From Clostridiisalibacter paucivorans DSM 22131 (GTDB lineage: Bacteria > Bacillota > Clostridia > Tissierellales > Clostridiisalibacteraceae), in contig NZ_JHVL01000004.1 in the NCBI RefSeq assembly GCF_000620125.1, positions 62,001-126,000 on the forward strand: a stretch of 64,000 bases of DNA. Reading direction: 5' to 3'. Shown here piece after piece: positions 37,391-48,002 of this stretch (position 1 is its first letter; each line of letters starts with the position of its first letter). Made by a program: the position numbers and the translations under genes. The notes beneath the pieces are model-generated. The model was given only the letters and a program-made list of their open reading frames with translations. It had not been told where the DNA came from and did not search any database.

Positions 37391-37594
37391 TAATTCATTC
37401 ATCAATCTTTCAATCCTCTTTTTTCTTCTCTTACTTTCTTGCTTATCTATAGAAATTTTGTCCTTCTCTATTATCAATATATCTCCTTCTGTAACACTTA
37501 ATGGAAGTTTTTCTATCAAAATATTTTTCATCTCTCCATTTTCCAATTCTATTACAGCATATAGGCCCTCAAATCTATCTATTACTCCCTTCAT
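37382..37594 (-). CDS. DUF3006 domain protein
   Basis: 70 residues: VIDRFEGLYAVIELENG then a basic C-terminus (SKRRKKRIERL). DUF3006 proteins are often encoded next to ComEC/MBL-fold hydrolases, as here (the hydrolase gene ends 14 bases upstream). Function unknown. Confidence 0.85.
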   Translation of the reverse strand: MKGVIDRFEGLYAVIELENGEMKNILIEKLPLSVTEGDILIIEKDKISIDKQESKRRKKRIERLMNELME

Positions 37595-37608
37595 ATTATA
37601 TCAATCTC

Positions 37609-38535
37609 CTAATCTATAAATATTTCTTCTCCATTTGATTTTATCACAACAGTTCCTATTTCATCAGTTCTCAAAATCTTTGTTCCTAAATCTTCTAGCC
37701 TATTTAATACCTCTTTATGGGGATGACCATAGGAATTACCCTTTTCTGTAGATATTACAGCATATCGAGGTTTTACCTTATCCAAAAAAGCATCTGTACT
37801 AGAAGTTCTCCCACCATGATGTCCTACTTTTAATACATCAGATTTTAAATTATATCCTCTATCTATCATTTCCTTTTCTGAGTCTTGCTCTGCATCTCCA
37901 GTAAATAAATATGATGTGTTTCCATAAACCACTTTAATTACTACAGAATATTCATTAGTTTCATCATAATTATCAGAATTTGGAGCTAAAATATTTACTT
38001 TCAAATTTTCATCATTTATTATATCCATTCCACCATATGCTCTCTCTATTTTTTTCCCTTTATCATTTATAGTATTTAGTAATGTTTCAAATATTTTAGT
38101 ATTAGCAGATTTCTTTGGCATATATATTTTTTCAATATTAAATTGAGAAATAACATCAGCTAATCCACCTATATGGTCTTCATGAGGGTGAGTTGCCACA
38201 ACATAATCTATTTTTTCTATTTCTCTATCTTTTATATATTTTACTACATCTGGTCCATCTCCTCTGTTGCCCCCATCTATTATCATATTTTGTTCATTGG
38301 GAAGTTCAATCAATATACAATCTGCTTGTCCCACATCTAAAAAACTTACAATTAGCTCAGATTGGATTTCTTCTGAATCTATATTAGCTTCATTTAAAAT
38401 AGTATCAGTGCTCTCTCGCCCAACTATTCTATCAATATCCTCTTGTGTAACTTTTTTATTAGAACATCCAGCAATTACAATAAGTATTAAAGTTATTATC
38501 ATAAGTATATTTCTTTTTTTTCTTCTGCTTACCAT
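37609..38535 (-). CDS. Lipoprotein MBL-fold hydrolase, ComEC C-terminal-like
   Basis: 308 residues. The signal peptide ends in a lipobox (VIAGC, about residue 23), so the protein should be anchored on the outer membrane face. The metallo-beta-lactamase domain follows with FLDVGQADCILI, IDGGNRG, the metal motif HPHEDHIGG, LFTGDAE, KVGHHGG and AVISTEKGNSYGHP. This is the extracellular nuclease-type domain of ComEC, found here as a separate protein. Role in DNA or nucleotide handling is inferred. Confidence 0.9.
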   Translation of the reverse strand: MVSRRKKRNILMIITLILIVIAGCSNKKVTQEDIDRIVGRESTDTILNEANIDSEEIQSELIVSFLDVGQADCILIELPNEQNMIIDGGNRGDGPDVVKYIKDREIEKIDYVVATHPHEDHIGGLADVISQFNIEKIYMPKKSANTKIFETLLNTINDKGKKIERAYGGMDIINDENLKVNILAPNSDNYDETNEYSVVIKVVYGNTSYLFTGDAEQDSEKEMIDRGYNLKSDVLKVGHHGGRTSSTDAFLDKVKPRYAVISTEKGNSYGHPHKEVLNRLEDLGTKILRTDEIGTVVIKSNGEEIFID

Positions 38536-38695
38536 CTTTGTCTCCCTTCTATAAATAATATCTTAATTTCTTTATACATTATACCATCATCTAATATATT
38601 GGGTTCTTCATCCTTTTAATCTCAAAATTTGTTAAGCAATCACCAACACCATTATAATTACATATCATTTTTATAAAGATAATATTAGATTTAAA

Positions 38696-38731
38696 AAAGA
38701 CCTATAGGTATACAATACCCATAAATCTTTT
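38696..38731 (-). terminator. Terminator of the D-cysteine desulfhydrase-family gene
   Basis: Minus strand: long stem AAAAGATTTATGGGTAT with G-U pairs to ATACCTATAGGTCTTTT around a 3-base loop, then T run. Confidence 0.8.
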
Positions 38732-38735
38732 CAAC

Positions 38736-39731
38736 TTACTTAAATTCCATAAGTTCTTTTTTGGGAAAAAGCCCAAACAGTCCTCCCGTATGTATAAATA
38801 AAATATTCTTTTTGTCTGTAAATCTTCCCTTTTTAATCTCTTGTACAAGTCCATACATAGCCTTTCCTGTATATACTGGGTCCAATATTACTCCTTCAAG
38901 CTTTGCCAAACTATATATAAACTCAAGCTCTTCTGGACGGCTAATTGCATATCCTCCCCCCACATAACCATCTATAATATTTATCTCTTCCTTATTAATT
39001 ATTATCTCATCATCAGTATAAGTAAAGCTTTCTTTTAAAATGTTTGATATGGCATCTTTAAAATGTTTTGCATCACCAGATACATTTACACCATATATCT
39101 CACAATCAGTATTATTAAGCTTATTGGCTAAAAACATACCTCCATATGTAGCCCCCGAACCCACTGGACACACTATCATATCAAATTTAACATTCATCTC
39201 TTTTTGTTGATCAAGTATTTCAAGTAATGCATTATAATATCCAAAATTACCTATACCATTTGATGCTCCTTCTGGTATAATATAACCTCTAAGTCCTTCT
39301 TTTTTTAAATTATCCTTTATGTCATTCATTATTTCTGTTCTTCTTTTACTATAGTCTTCAGAAGAAATAAATCTTATATCAGCTCCCAATAGCTTATCCA
39401 AAAAATAATTCCCATCTATATCTTCTTTTTCTTTATCAGTCCTTAATACTAAAACAGATTTTAACCCCAGTTTTGTAGCTATTGCAGCCGTTGCCCTAGC
39501 ATGATTTGATTGAATACCACCACATGTTATCAACACATCTGAATTTTCATCCAGTGCTTCTCTTATAGAAAACTCTAATTTTCTTATTTTATTTCCAGAT
39601 ATCTCTGTCCCCGTTTGGTCATCTCTTTTTATAAATATATTTGGACCACCTACTAATTTTTCAGAAAGTCTTTCTAACTTCTCTATTTTAGTAGGCAAAT
39701 TAGCTAAACTTAACTTCTTTGGTAATTTCAT
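38736..39731 (-). CDS. PLP enzyme, D-cysteine desulfhydrase/ACC deaminase family
   Basis: 331 residues of the tryptophan-synthase-beta-like fold. The PLP lysine is K48 in SGNKIRKLEF; QSNHARATAA, PEGASNGIG, PVGSGATYGG and FIHTGGLFGLF are family blocks. Likely reaction is beta-elimination from D-cysteine or deamination of a related amino acid; the exact substrate is not readable here. Confidence 0.9.
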   Translation of the reverse strand: MKLPKKLSLANLPTKIEKLERLSEKLVGGPNIFIKRDDQTGTEISGNKIRKLEFSIREALDENSDVLITCGGIQSNHARATAAIATKLGLKSVLVLRTDKEKEDIDGNYFLDKLLGADIRFISSEDYSKRRTEIMNDIKDNLKKEGLRGYIIPEGASNGIGNFGYYNALLEILDQQKEMNVKFDMIVCPVGSGATYGGMFLANKLNNTDCEIYGVNVSGDAKHFKDAISNILKESFTYTDDEIIINKEEINIIDGYVGGGYAISRPEELEFIYSLAKLEGVILDPVYTGKAMYGLVQEIKKGRFTDKKNILFIHTGGLFGLFPKKELMEFK

Positions 39732-39745
39732 TATATTCTCCCCTT

Positions 39746-40285
39746 TTAAAATATCTTTTTTCTTAACTTATTTATGTATAATGTTATAATTATGCTATAT
39801 ACATAATCATATACAATGAATATAATTTCACCTATAATTATATTAGTTATTATAAAGATTTTAGATATATCTACCTTTAATCCTATAGCATATAATACTA
39901 TCACATATATCAAAAACATCCCTAAATTAAATATAATTATCTTTATAACCCATTCTATTAAAATATTATTTAGCCTCTCTATATAATACTTTAATATACC
40001 ATAATAACCAAAAAATATAATATAAGCCACCATAATAAGCTTATTTGGGACTAATATTAGTCCCAGTATAGCAGATGACCCATACAATATTATGGATAAT
40101 CTAGTCCCATATTCTATCAATACAATAGATATAAATACTGTACTTAAGCAAAAGAAAAATATTCGATTTGTGGGAGTTATTGATGAAATATAAAGACCTA
40201 TTATAATTAAAACAGTTATTATACCACTAAAAGCTAACCCTTTGACTTTAGTATTTGAGTTGTTTCCATAAGGATTATTATTCAT
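39746..40285 (-). CDS. Membrane protein next to the J-domain gene
   Basis: 179 residues. A short polar start rich in Asn (MNNNPYGNNSN) is followed by about five or six hydrophobic helices. No known motif is seen. It lies 22 bases after the J-domain gene, in the same direction, and is probably the last gene of a DUF5685-J-membrane operon. Confidence 0.65.
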   Translation of the reverse strand: MNNNPYGNNSNTKVKGLAFSGIITVLIIIGLYISSITPTNRIFFFCLSTVFISIVLIEYGTRLSIILYGSSAILGLILVPNKLIMVAYIIFFGYYGILKYYIERLNNILIEWVIKIIIFNLGMFLIYVIVLYAIGLKVDISKIFIITNIIIGEIIFIVYDYVYSIIITLYINKLRKKIF

Positions 40286-40307
40286 AGAATTCCCCCATAT
40301 TCTAAAA

Positions 40308-40916
40308 TTAACAACAGGTCAATAAATCTCCCCCTAAACATTCACAACAGCAGTCAGAACAACATAAACATGTACACAAATCACATGTTGAAGCATTAGT
40401 ATATCCCCTTGTATTCCCCATAGTTCTATATCCCCTATTTCTAGATATTATATTATTAAGAACTGATTTATATTCCGCATTATGAGGATCCATATTGACT
40501 GCATTTTGTATATAATTTAATCCTTGATTATACCATCCGCTTTTCAAAAACACTATTCCCTTAAGAAAATGCCATTCTCCTTCTCTAACCTGTATGCTTT
40601 CTAAAAGAGCATCGGCACGTCTAATATCATTTACGTCTATGCATCGTCTAATATCATTATATATATTATTATCATTTGTATTCCATTGATTTCCTCTATT
40701 GTTTGTGCTATTAGTTCTTTCCGTATTTCCTCTATTATTTATCAATTTATTATATGCTTCATTTATATCTTTTAATTTTTCTTCTGCTAAATCAGACAAT
40801 GGATTATTTGCATATTGATCGGGATGATATTTTTTTACAAGTTTTTTATACGCTATTTTGATCTCTTCTTCACTAGCTCCTTCTCTCACACCCAAAACTT
40901 TATATGGATTTTCCAA
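40308..40916 (-). CDS. J-domain protein with Cys-rich tail
   Basis: 202 residues. Residues about 1-70 form a J domain ([23 protein letters not shown] and the HPD motif in YHPDQY), which would stimulate a DnaK-type ATPase. Residues about 95-165 look like TPR-type helices ([18 protein letters not shown]). The end is unusually Cys-rich ([16 protein letters not shown], then LLTCC), which could bind metal or be disulfide-linked. The TTG at 40916 is chosen because GGAGGG lies 7 bases upstream and it makes a normal J-domain start. It overlaps the DUF5685 gene by 17 bases. Confidence 0.85.
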   Translation of the reverse strand: MENPYKVLGVREGASEEEIKIAYKKLVKKYHPDQYANNPLSDLAEEKLKDINEAYNKLINNRGNTERTNSTNNRGNQWNTNDNNIYNDIRRCIDVNDIRRADALLESIQVREGEWHFLKGIVFLKSGWYNQGLNYIQNAVNMDPHNAEYKSVLNNIISRNRGYRTMGNTRGYTNASTCDLCTCLCCSDCCCECLGGDLLTCC

Positions 40917-41781
40917 TGTTACACCCTCCAATTCCAAGAATTTTTTCCATCTTTTTTCTAGTACCTAAATATAATATGTTTTCCAATATACCCTTATTAT
41001 AGTTTATATCTAATAATTCAAAGGATTTACCCATATTTTCCAAGGTGAATGTAAGAGAAAACAAAATATCTTCTTTCACTCTATCCTTAAATAACTCTAT
41101 TTCTTCTCCTGCATATTTATACTGCAATAATATTGGATTATAATTTTTTTTATTTATATCCAATTCCATGTCATTAAAAGCATCTAGTATATATATCCAC
41201 CTTCCTAGATTATATCCCAGCCATTTTAATATCCTTTTAGTACTTTCATCTGTTATATAAGGGGGATCCGCTAAAACCTCCATCAACTTCCCAAAGGTAT
41301 CAGCACTTTTATCTATTATATCACAATTTAATTTCTCTAATTTTGAAAGCTCGTTAATACATCTTTTTACTTCCTTATATTTATCATTATATAAATATAA
41401 CGATTTCTTAATAGATAATCTATAAGGCAACATAAATATCAGAGATTTTATACTCTTTTCATCTCTCCAATCATCTAATAATTTAAAATATGTCAATATA
41501 TTTCCCATATGTGCACTATATAACATACTTTCATTGTATAATACCACAGGTTTCTTTTTTATTGGATTAATTATACATCCTTGAGATACTATTTTAGGCC
41601 TCTCTTTTTGAATAGAAGATAATAGTATCGATAAAAATGTAATATCATAATTCAATCCCATTCTAATAAATTGATTAAATTCAGAACCTATAGTCTTACA
41701 CAGTCCACAATAATATCCTTTAAACATATTATATTCTCTTACTTTCAATTCATCTTTATATGGAAATACATACCCAAACAA
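40900..41781 (-). CDS. DUF5685 family protein
   Basis: 293 residues beginning [16 protein letters not shown], then [13 protein letters not shown] and [12 protein letters not shown], matching DUF5685. Mostly helical, with an aspartate-rich segment (LLDDWRD) and [21 protein letters not shown] reminiscent of isoprenoid-type helical enzymes. Function is not known. It starts the operon with the J-domain and membrane genes; TTG start with GAGG upstream. Confidence 0.85.
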   Translation of the reverse strand: MFGYVFPYKDELKVREYNMFKGYYCGLCKTIGSEFNQFIRMGLNYDITFLSILLSSIQKERPKIVSQGCIINPIKKKPVVLYNESMLYSAHMGNILTYFKLLDDWRDEKSIKSLIFMLPYRLSIKKSLYLYNDKYKEVKRCINELSKLEKLNCDIIDKSADTFGKLMEVLADPPYITDESTKRILKWLGYNLGRWIYILDAFNDMELDINKKNYNPILLQYKYAGEEIELFKDRVKEDILFSLTFTLENMGKSFELLDINYNKGILENILYLGTRKKMEKILGIGGCNIGKSI

Positions 41782-41901
41782 AAAACTACCTCATTTCTTA
41801 AATAATTAGTTGTTTAACAAAGACCCACAAATATATTTTATTTTAAAATCTATCTGTAGGCAATGATTAGTTTATGATTTTTATACATTAATACACTGAT
41901 A

Positions 41902-43104
41902 TCAAAATAATACACTTAATATTTCATCAATTATTCTATCTTTAGCTACTTTAGTGAAAAAGTCATTTTTTCTTATGAACTCTGGTATATTTAATTTATT
42001 ATTTCTTTTATTTTCAAATCTTGACTTTTTTATAATGTTTAAAAAATCTTTTGCATTATATATTCTAAACCTATCAACTTCTATCCTTTCTGCCATCAGC
42101 TCCCATATATTTATTACTATGTCTGAATAGCCCATGTTCTCATCAATATCTAATATACTACATAGCTTAGGTACTATATATTCCAAGAGCATTCTTTTAT
42201 GAGCTATACCTTTAAACCCTAATATATTACCTAAATCTTCTATCTTTTCTTTTTCAATATTCAATAGATAATCTAAAAAGAAGTCCTCTTTCTCATTTGT
42301 TCTTACATAATACCTTCTACCTTTTAATCCTTCTATTACTTTAATGGCATCATAATATCCCAATTGAAGATTTTTCCTGGCACTGACTGTACTAAAGTCT
42401 AATACACCTCCCAAATCCTCTATAGGACTTATATAGGTTACATTTATTTGAGATTCATCTATCTTTTTATATCTACCAGGACCATAGGCCCTTATAGCTA
42501 TTAACTCTTTGTATCCCTTTGATACAAGCATGCTCAGTGGAAGATTATTGTATATTCCTCCATCTACAAATAATTTTTTTCCACTTTTTTCCCTTTTAAA
42601 TACTGGAAAGTTAGCACTTGCCATTAAATATTCAACTAATTTTCCCCTAGGAATGTCCTCAATAAATAGTTCTAAAGGCTTTAAATCAGAAATAGAAAAA
42701 GTCACCACTCCAAAATCTTTATTAGATTTCCTTATCTTCCTTTCATTTATATTATCTTTAAGCAATTCTCTAATTAACTTTGTATCTACACCTTTGTTAT
42801 ACAATACTGTTTTAGCTTTATTAATTATATAGCTTATATTATCTATATTTATGTCTAATTTTTTTATATCTTCTAATTGCTTTTCATCTATATCAAATAT
42901 TTTAGATGGACAAATATTATACCACATATCATAAGCCTTTTCTAAATCTCCTTGTACTATCATTGCCCCATTCAATGCACCTATTGAAGTTCCAGTTACT
43001 CCATTGATATTATACCCTTCTTTATAGATAGCCTTAGCAGCACCAATTTCATAAGCACCTCTGGCTCCACCACCCTCAAGGACTAATCCTATCATATTAC
43101 TCAC
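41902..43104 (-). CDS. Patatin-like phospholipase
   Basis: 400 residues. The oxyanion loop GGGARGAYEIG is at about 11-21, the nucleophile S40 sits in GTSIGALNG, and the catalytic Asp is in FVDGGIYNNLP (about 185-195). This is a Ser-Asp dyad lipid acyl hydrolase, expected in the cytoplasm or at the membrane. A long C-terminal helical part (about 250-400) has no recognised domain. Confidence 0.92.
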   Translation of the reverse strand: MSNMIGLVLEGGGARGAYEIGAAKAIYKEGYNINGVTGTSIGALNGAMIVQGDLEKAYDMWYNICPSKIFDIDEKQLEDIKKLDINIDNISYIINKAKTVLYNKGVDTKLIRELLKDNINERKIRKSNKDFGVVTFSISDLKPLELFIEDIPRGKLVEYLMASANFPVFKREKSGKKLFVDGGIYNNLPLSMLVSKGYKELIAIRAYGPGRYKKIDESQINVTYISPIEDLGGVLDFSTVSARKNLQLGYYDAIKVIEGLKGRRYYVRTNEKEDFFLDYLLNIEKEKIEDLGNILGFKGIAHKRMLLEYIVPKLCSILDIDENMGYSDIVINIWELMAERIEVDRFRIYNAKDFLNIIKKSRFENKRNNKLNIPEFIRKNDFFTKVAKDRIIDEILSVLF

Positions 43105-43135
43105 TTCCTTTAGTTATATTGATTATCTATAAGAA

Positions 43136-43159
43136 AACTGCAAGGTTAACCTTGCAGTT
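43136..43159 (-). terminator. Terminator of the nitroreductase-like gene
   Basis: 12-bp perfect palindrome stem AACTGCAAGGTT / AACCTTGCAGTT followed by TTCTTA on the minus strand. Confidence 0.75.
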
Positions 43160-43166
43160 AGATGTA

Positions 43167-43976
43167 TTATATATTATATTCTCCTACTATGCAGTATTCT
43201 ATATCTCCTGCTGCTTCTTTATTACAATCCAAAATATTCCATCTATTGTTAACGCCTATAGCCTTTGCCATTTCAGTAAAATAATACATTACTATTCCCA
43301 TATCTGTAAAATTTTCTACATTATCAGGGTTTACTACAGCTAACACCACTTTATCATTCTTAAGTATAAATCTCCAAGGCTGGTTATTTTTATTTGATGG
43401 CGCATACCTTACATAATAGAACAAATCGTTTAACCCTCTTTGTTCTAATAGATCCATATCGATGACATTGCCCCACTCCTGATAAAATACTATATCCTTT
43501 ATAGAAAGTCTTGAACTGGTTGATTTAAATATTTTGCTCTGCTCTTTAGGATATCCAATAGCCAATAGATAATCTATTTTCTTATTTTTGTCTTCAAGTA
43601 ATTCTGTCTTAACTTGTTCAGAAACTTCCATTAGATTTACCCAACACGTTCCTAATTTTAATTCTTCAGCTTTTGTAGATAACTCTTCCATAGAATATGC
43701 GGCCCTCATGACAGTTTCTTTATCTCTATCATCTATCTGAAGCCCTATATAATGAGGACTTTCTATCATAACACCTGCATATCCTCCTAATCCTTTTAAA
43801 CTACTATATACTTTATTACCTTCTTCAAATAATTTAAATTCTACCCTATCTTCACCATATTCTTCCTCTATCTTTTTTCCATAATACATCAATTGATCTA
43901 GTATATCTTTATCAACAACTTCTTTTTTAAACTTTCTTGTAGACCTTCTACCTTCCAAAAACTTTGTCAATAACAT
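43167..43976 (-). CDS. Nitroreductase-like protein, two-lobed type
   Basis: 269 residues, longer than a usual nitroreductase. It has an N-terminal RRSTRKFKKEVV motif and a second half with YYVRYAPSNKNNQPWRFIL, as in nitroreductases where one chain holds two half-domains (TM1586-like). The ATG at 43976 has AAGGAGG 8 bases upstream; the in-frame ATG at 43994 does not. Flavin binding is expected; substrate unknown. Confidence 0.85.
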   Translation of the reverse strand: MLLTKFLEGRRSTRKFKKEVVDKDILDQLMYYGKKIEEEYGEDRVEFKLFEEGNKVYSSLKGLGGYAGVMIESPHYIGLQIDDRDKETVMRAAYSMEELSTKAEELKLGTCWVNLMEVSEQVKTELLEDKNKKIDYLLAIGYPKEQSKIFKSTSSRLSIKDIVFYQEWGNVIDMDLLEQRGLNDLFYYVRYAPSNKNNQPWRFILKNDKVVLAVVNPDNVENFTDMGIVMYYFTEMAKAIGVNNRWNILDCNKEAAGDIEYCIVGEYNI

Positions 43977-44078
43977 TATAATGACCTCCTTCATATGTAA
44001 ATATATAATATATATACCACTACTTTATCTATAAAATCACAAATTATTATATTTTTATTAAAATTTATAATAATTTTT

Positions 44079-45908
44079 TCAACGCCTTCTTTTTTTAGCT
44101 TTCTTTTTTTTTGGCTTAATAAGTGATTTAGGACCAAATCCTATTAAATCTCTTCTTCCTGCTTTTATTAATGCCTTATACACTAAATTATAATTTTTTG
44201 GATTACTAAACTGCAATAATGCCCGTTGCATCTGCTTTTCTTCCTTTAATTTTGGTACATATACAGATTTCATAGTTCTCGGGTCTATACCAGTATAATA
44301 CATAGTAGTAGATAGTGTCCCCGGAGTAGGATAAAAATCTTGTACCTGTTCTGGCTGATAATGTAAATCCCTTAAGTACTCTGCCAATTCTATAGCAGAA
44401 TTTATAGTGCTTCCAGGATGACTAGACATTAGATAAGGTATATAATATTGCTCCTTGCCCAATGATTTATTAATTTTTTTATATTTACGTATAAATGCAT
44501 TAAATACTTCTTTATTAGGTTTGCCCATATAATATAATACATCTTTAGATATATGCTCAGGGGCTATCTTTAATTGACCACTTATATGATGCTTACAAAG
44601 TTCCTTTAAAAAGATATCTTCTCTATCAGCCATAATGTAATCATATCTTAACCCAGACCTTATAAATACTTTTTTTATTTCCTTTAATTCCCTTAATGAT
44701 CTTAATATATCTAAATATTCCCTGTGATCTACCTCCATATTTGTACATGGAGACGGATATAAACATTGTTTGTTTTTACAACTTCCCTTAGAAAGCTGTT
44801 TCTTACATGCAGGCCTTCTAAAATTAGCTGTAGGTCCTCCCACATCATGAATATATCCCTTAAAATCCTCATCCTCTACAATTTCTTCTGCCTCTCTAAT
44901 GATAGATTCTTTACTTCTGCTCTGTACTATCCTACCTTGGTGAAATGTTAATGCACAAAATGAACAACTCCCAAAACATCCCCTTGAACTGGTTATGCTA
45001 AATTTCACCTCTTCTATCGCAGGAATGCCACCCTGTTTTGTATATATGGGATGATATTTTCTAATATATGGAAGTGAATAGACTATATCTAACTCTTCTC
45101 TACTTAGAGGCTTGGCTGGAGGGTTTTGAACTACATATTTATTTCCATGCCTTTGAGCCAATGTATTTCCTATTATTGGGTCTTGCTCTTCATACTGAAT
45201 CTTAAATCCTTTGGCATATTCAATTTTATCTGTTGATACCTCTTCAAATCCTGGTATTTCAATATAATCATAAATTTCCTCTAAGCTATCTATTATAAAA
45301 CAAGTACCAGGTATATGTCTTATATACTTAACGTCTATACCAAACTCAAGATTTTCTGCTATTTCTACTATCTGCTTTTCTCCCATACCATATACTAGTA
45401 AATCAGCACTACTATCAAAGAGTATAGATTTCCTTACTCTATCGCTCCAATAATCATAGTGGGCAAACCTCCTGAGACTGGCCTCTACTCCACCTATTAT
45501 TATAGGCATATTATCAAAAACCTGTCTAATCATATTACAGTATACTATAGTAGCCCTATCAGGTCTTAATCCCCCTTTTCCTCCTGGAGAATATGAATCT
45601 TTTTTTCTTCTTTTCTTATTTACTGTATAATGATTTACCATAGAATCCATATTCCCTGCGGTAACTAAAAATGCCAGTCTAGGTCTACCAAATTTTTTAA
45701 AATCTCCAATATTAGTCCAACTAGGCTGTGCTATTATACCTACTTTGTATCCTGCATCTTCTAAAACTCTAGCTATTATAGCTGTACCAAAACTAGGATG
45801 GTCAACATAGGCATCTCCTGAAACGATTACAAAGTCCAACTGTTCCCATTGCCTCTTTCTCATATCAGATTTGTTAATAGGTAAAAAATCATTTTTCAAG
45901 TCTATCAC
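44079..45908 (-). CDS. YgiQ family radical SAM protein
   Basis: 609 residues. The N-terminal part (about 1-280) has the YgiQ block [20 protein letters not shown] and [16 protein letters not shown]. The radical SAM core follows with [20 protein letters not shown] (CX3CX2C), and the C-terminal Cys-containing region includes [14 protein letters not shown]. The end is highly basic ([12 protein letters not shown]). YgiQ substrate is unknown. It probably shares a transcript with the FmdE gene 15 bases upstream. Confidence 0.95.
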   Translation of the reverse strand: MIDLKNDFLPINKSDMRKRQWEQLDFVIVSGDAYVDHPSFGTAIIARVLEDAGYKVGIIAQPSWTNIGDFKKFGRPRLAFLVTAGNMDSMVNHYTVNKKRRKKDSYSPGGKGGLRPDRATIVYCNMIRQVFDNMPIIIGGVEASLRRFAHYDYWSDRVRKSILFDSSADLLVYGMGEKQIVEIAENLEFGIDVKYIRHIPGTCFIIDSLEEIYDYIEIPGFEEVSTDKIEYAKGFKIQYEEQDPIIGNTLAQRHGNKYVVQNPPAKPLSREELDIVYSLPYIRKYHPIYTKQGGIPAIEEVKFSITSSRGCFGSCSFCALTFHQGRIVQSRSKESIIREAEEIVEDEDFKGYIHDVGGPTANFRRPACKKQLSKGSCKNKQCLYPSPCTNMEVDHREYLDILRSLRELKEIKKVFIRSGLRYDYIMADREDIFLKELCKHHISGQLKIAPEHISKDVLYYMGKPNKEVFNAFIRKYKKINKSLGKEQYYIPYLMSSHPGSTINSAIELAEYLRDLHYQPEQVQDFYPTPGTLSTTMYYTGIDPRTMKSVYVPKLKEEKQMQRALLQFSNPKNYNLVYKALIKAGRRDLIGFGPKSLIKPKKKKAKKRRR

Positions 45909-45923
45909 CCTGTCTACATTAAT

Positions 45924-46460
45924 CTAAAAATTTATATTACCGCCTCTATCGTAATGCTCATAACAATCTAAACACACCTTTTTTCCATCTTGTATTCTTA
46001 TTCTGCTTTCTGCTGCTAACTCACCACATGATTCACATACTATACTTTTAAATATTTTTGCCCTCTGTGGAACATTAAATTCAGGTTTTTTGATTTCAAA
46101 AAGCTTTGTAGCTGGGGTATTAAGTATAAAATTTTGTTTTCCTTCTTTATTACCATCATATTCAATACCTTTAAATACTAATCTTATGCTATCATCATTA
46201 TCTCTGTTGAAAAAGGAAAACGCCTGTTTACCTCTATCTTTAAATAAAAGATTTCCTTTACCAAAAGTACATCCTGTTATATATTGAACAGCATCTACTC
46301 CACATGCATCATTCTCAACTACACATACTATTTCTTCGTCATTGGAAAATCTTATATTCAGCTTCTCTATTGCCAATTCACATGCCTTAAATCCTATAGC
46401 AAGTCCAGGACACTTATGTCCGTGGAATCTAGCACATTCATTCCATAATTTATTATTCAT
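45924..46460 (-). CDS. FmdE family protein with C-terminal zinc ribbon
   Basis: 178 residues. The FmdE domain (residues 1-130) starts with ARFHGHKCPGLAIGFKA and has NDACGVDAVQYITGCTFGKGN, where C and H residues may bind metal. A C-terminal C-x2-C / C-x2-C zinc ribbon (VCESCG and CLDCYEH) is fused. In methanogens FmdE-like domains belong to formylmethanofuran dehydrogenase, but in Clostridia they are of unknown role, often with molybdopterin or metal genes. Confidence 0.88.
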   Translation of the reverse strand: MNNKLWNECARFHGHKCPGLAIGFKACELAIEKLNIRFSNDEEIVCVVENDACGVDAVQYITGCTFGKGNLLFKDRGKQAFSFFNRDNDDSIRLVFKGIEYDGNKEGKQNFILNTPATKLFEIKKPEFNVPQRAKIFKSIVCESCGELAAESRIRIQDGKKVCLDCYEHYDRGGNINF

Positions 46461-46508
46461 ACATATCTCTCCTTGAAAATATTTTCAATATATTATAGCA
46501 TATATCAA

Positions 46509-46540
46509 AGACAAAAGCATAGGAGTAAACCACCTATGCT
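46509..46540 (-). terminator. Terminator of the FAD oxidoreductase gene
   Basis: Minus strand: AGCATAGG / CCTATGCT stem with loop TGGTTTAC-like, followed by TTTTGTC. Confidence 0.65.
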
Positions 46541-46605
46541 CAGATTGTTACCAGACATGCAATTATAATAAAGGTATAAAATAAAAGTTGAAAATTAATC
46601 TCTCC

Positions 46606-47817
46606 TTAAAATTTACCTACTATATCCTTAAATCCCAATCCATTTTCTAAATCCTGTGATATATCTAAATTATTGTTAACTGCATTTTTTACCTTTACCA
46701 TTTTAGATATATCTCCTATAAGGGCTGCCCCGATTATTTTCTTATCTCTCAAGAATAGCTTATGGTATACAGCATTTTCGTCGTCATTAAACTCTACTAC
46801 ATCATCAAAATCTTTTACATCCCCTACAGAAAATAATGAGGTATCAGCTATATTTAACATTGTATATGGCTCTGGTAATTTATACTCCTTACTTCCACCT
46901 GTCATATTTATTCCCGCTATCTTTCCTTGTTCGTTTGCAGCTGTCCATAGTCCTAATGTTACACTGTTTACTTCTGCAATATCACCAGCAGCAAATACAT
47001 TGTCAATATTAGTTCTCAAGTAATTATCTACTTTTATACCCCGGCCAACATCAATTTTTGTCTTTTCTGCTATCCCTATATTAGATCTTATACCTGCTGA
47101 AAATAATATGGCATCAGTTTTTATCTCAGGACCATCTTTTATTTTTAATCCCTCTACTTTTTCTTCTCCCAGTACTTCTTCAGCAGCTGCACCTAAATAG
47201 AAATCTAGTCCTTTTTTTTCTAGGATATATTTAAATTTATTAGACAATTCTTCATCCAATTGTCTAGGTAATAAATATGGAAAAAATTCTACCACGTTAA
47301 CCTTTTTGCCCAATTCTTTTATCGCCCATGCAGCTTCAAGTCCTAAAAGTCCTCCACCAATAACTGTTACGCTATTACAATCTTCAAAATAATTCTTTAT
47401 ATATCTTAAATCTTTAAGTGTCCTAAGGGCCAATACACCCTTTTTATATTTTCCTGCAACTGGTGGTACAAAAGGTCTACTACCATTAGCTAACAACAGT
47501 TTTTCATATCTTAACTCTCTTCCATCATCTAATTTTACTACATTATTATCTGTATCTATATTTTCAACTATACTGCCCAATATTATATCTATATTTTTAT
47601 CTTTATACCAACCTTCTTTTTTTACCATTAACTCGTTATTGTCAAAGTTTTTACTTATATAATGAGATAGTTTTACTCTATAATAAGTCAAATATTCTTC
47701 CGAAGAAACTATAGTAACCTTTCCCTGTTCATCCCTTTTATAAATTTCTTGTGCTGCTGAAAGTCCTGCAATCCCATTTCCAATTATTAAATATTTAGTG
47801 TCTATTCTACTGTCCAT
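46606..47817 (-). CDS. FAD/NAD(P)-dependent oxidoreductase
   Basis: 403 residues. Two dinucleotide loops: IIGNGIAGLSAAQEI (FAD, about 12-26) and TVIGGGLLGLEAAWAI (NAD, about 150-165), plus FAAGDIAEV (about 275-285), typical of the nitrite-reductase NirB / rubredoxin-reductase-like family. Likely moves electrons from NAD(P)H to a small electron carrier; the partner is not visible. Confidence 0.9.
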   Translation of the reverse strand: MDSRIDTKYLIIGNGIAGLSAAQEIYKRDEQGKVTIVSSEEYLTYYRVKLSHYISKNFDNNELMVKKEGWYKDKNIDIILGSIVENIDTDNNVVKLDDGRELRYEKLLLANGSRPFVPPVAGKYKKGVLALRTLKDLRYIKNYFEDCNSVTVIGGGLLGLEAAWAIKELGKKVNVVEFFPYLLPRQLDEELSNKFKYILEKKGLDFYLGAAAEEVLGEEKVEGLKIKDGPEIKTDAILFSAGIRSNIGIAEKTKIDVGRGIKVDNYLRTNIDNVFAAGDIAEVNSVTLGLWTAANEQGKIAGINMTGGSKEYKLPEPYTMLNIADTSLFSVGDVKDFDDVVEFNDDENAVYHKLFLRDKKIIGAALIGDISKMVKVKNAVNNNLDISQDLENGLGFKDIVGKF

Positions 47818-47950
47818 TAGTTTACCTCCTATTTATGTATATTTATATTTTTTTCTAAGTTTTATTCAATTTTAAGTACATATTACTATTACCCTGTAAA
47901 CCCTATATTAATCATGTTTTTATTTTTTAAATAAAATTGCTCGTCCTTTA

Positions 47951-47959
47951 TGGTATAAT
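47951..47959 (+). promoter_or_regulatory. Possible extended -10 promoter of the Cys-rich gene
   Basis: TGGTATAAT, extended -10, about 43 bases before the TTG start at 48003. No good -35 seen. Confidence 0.45.
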
Positions 47960-48002
47960 CTTTATTAGATATATTTTATAAAAGTCAAAGGAGTTGATTA
48001 AA

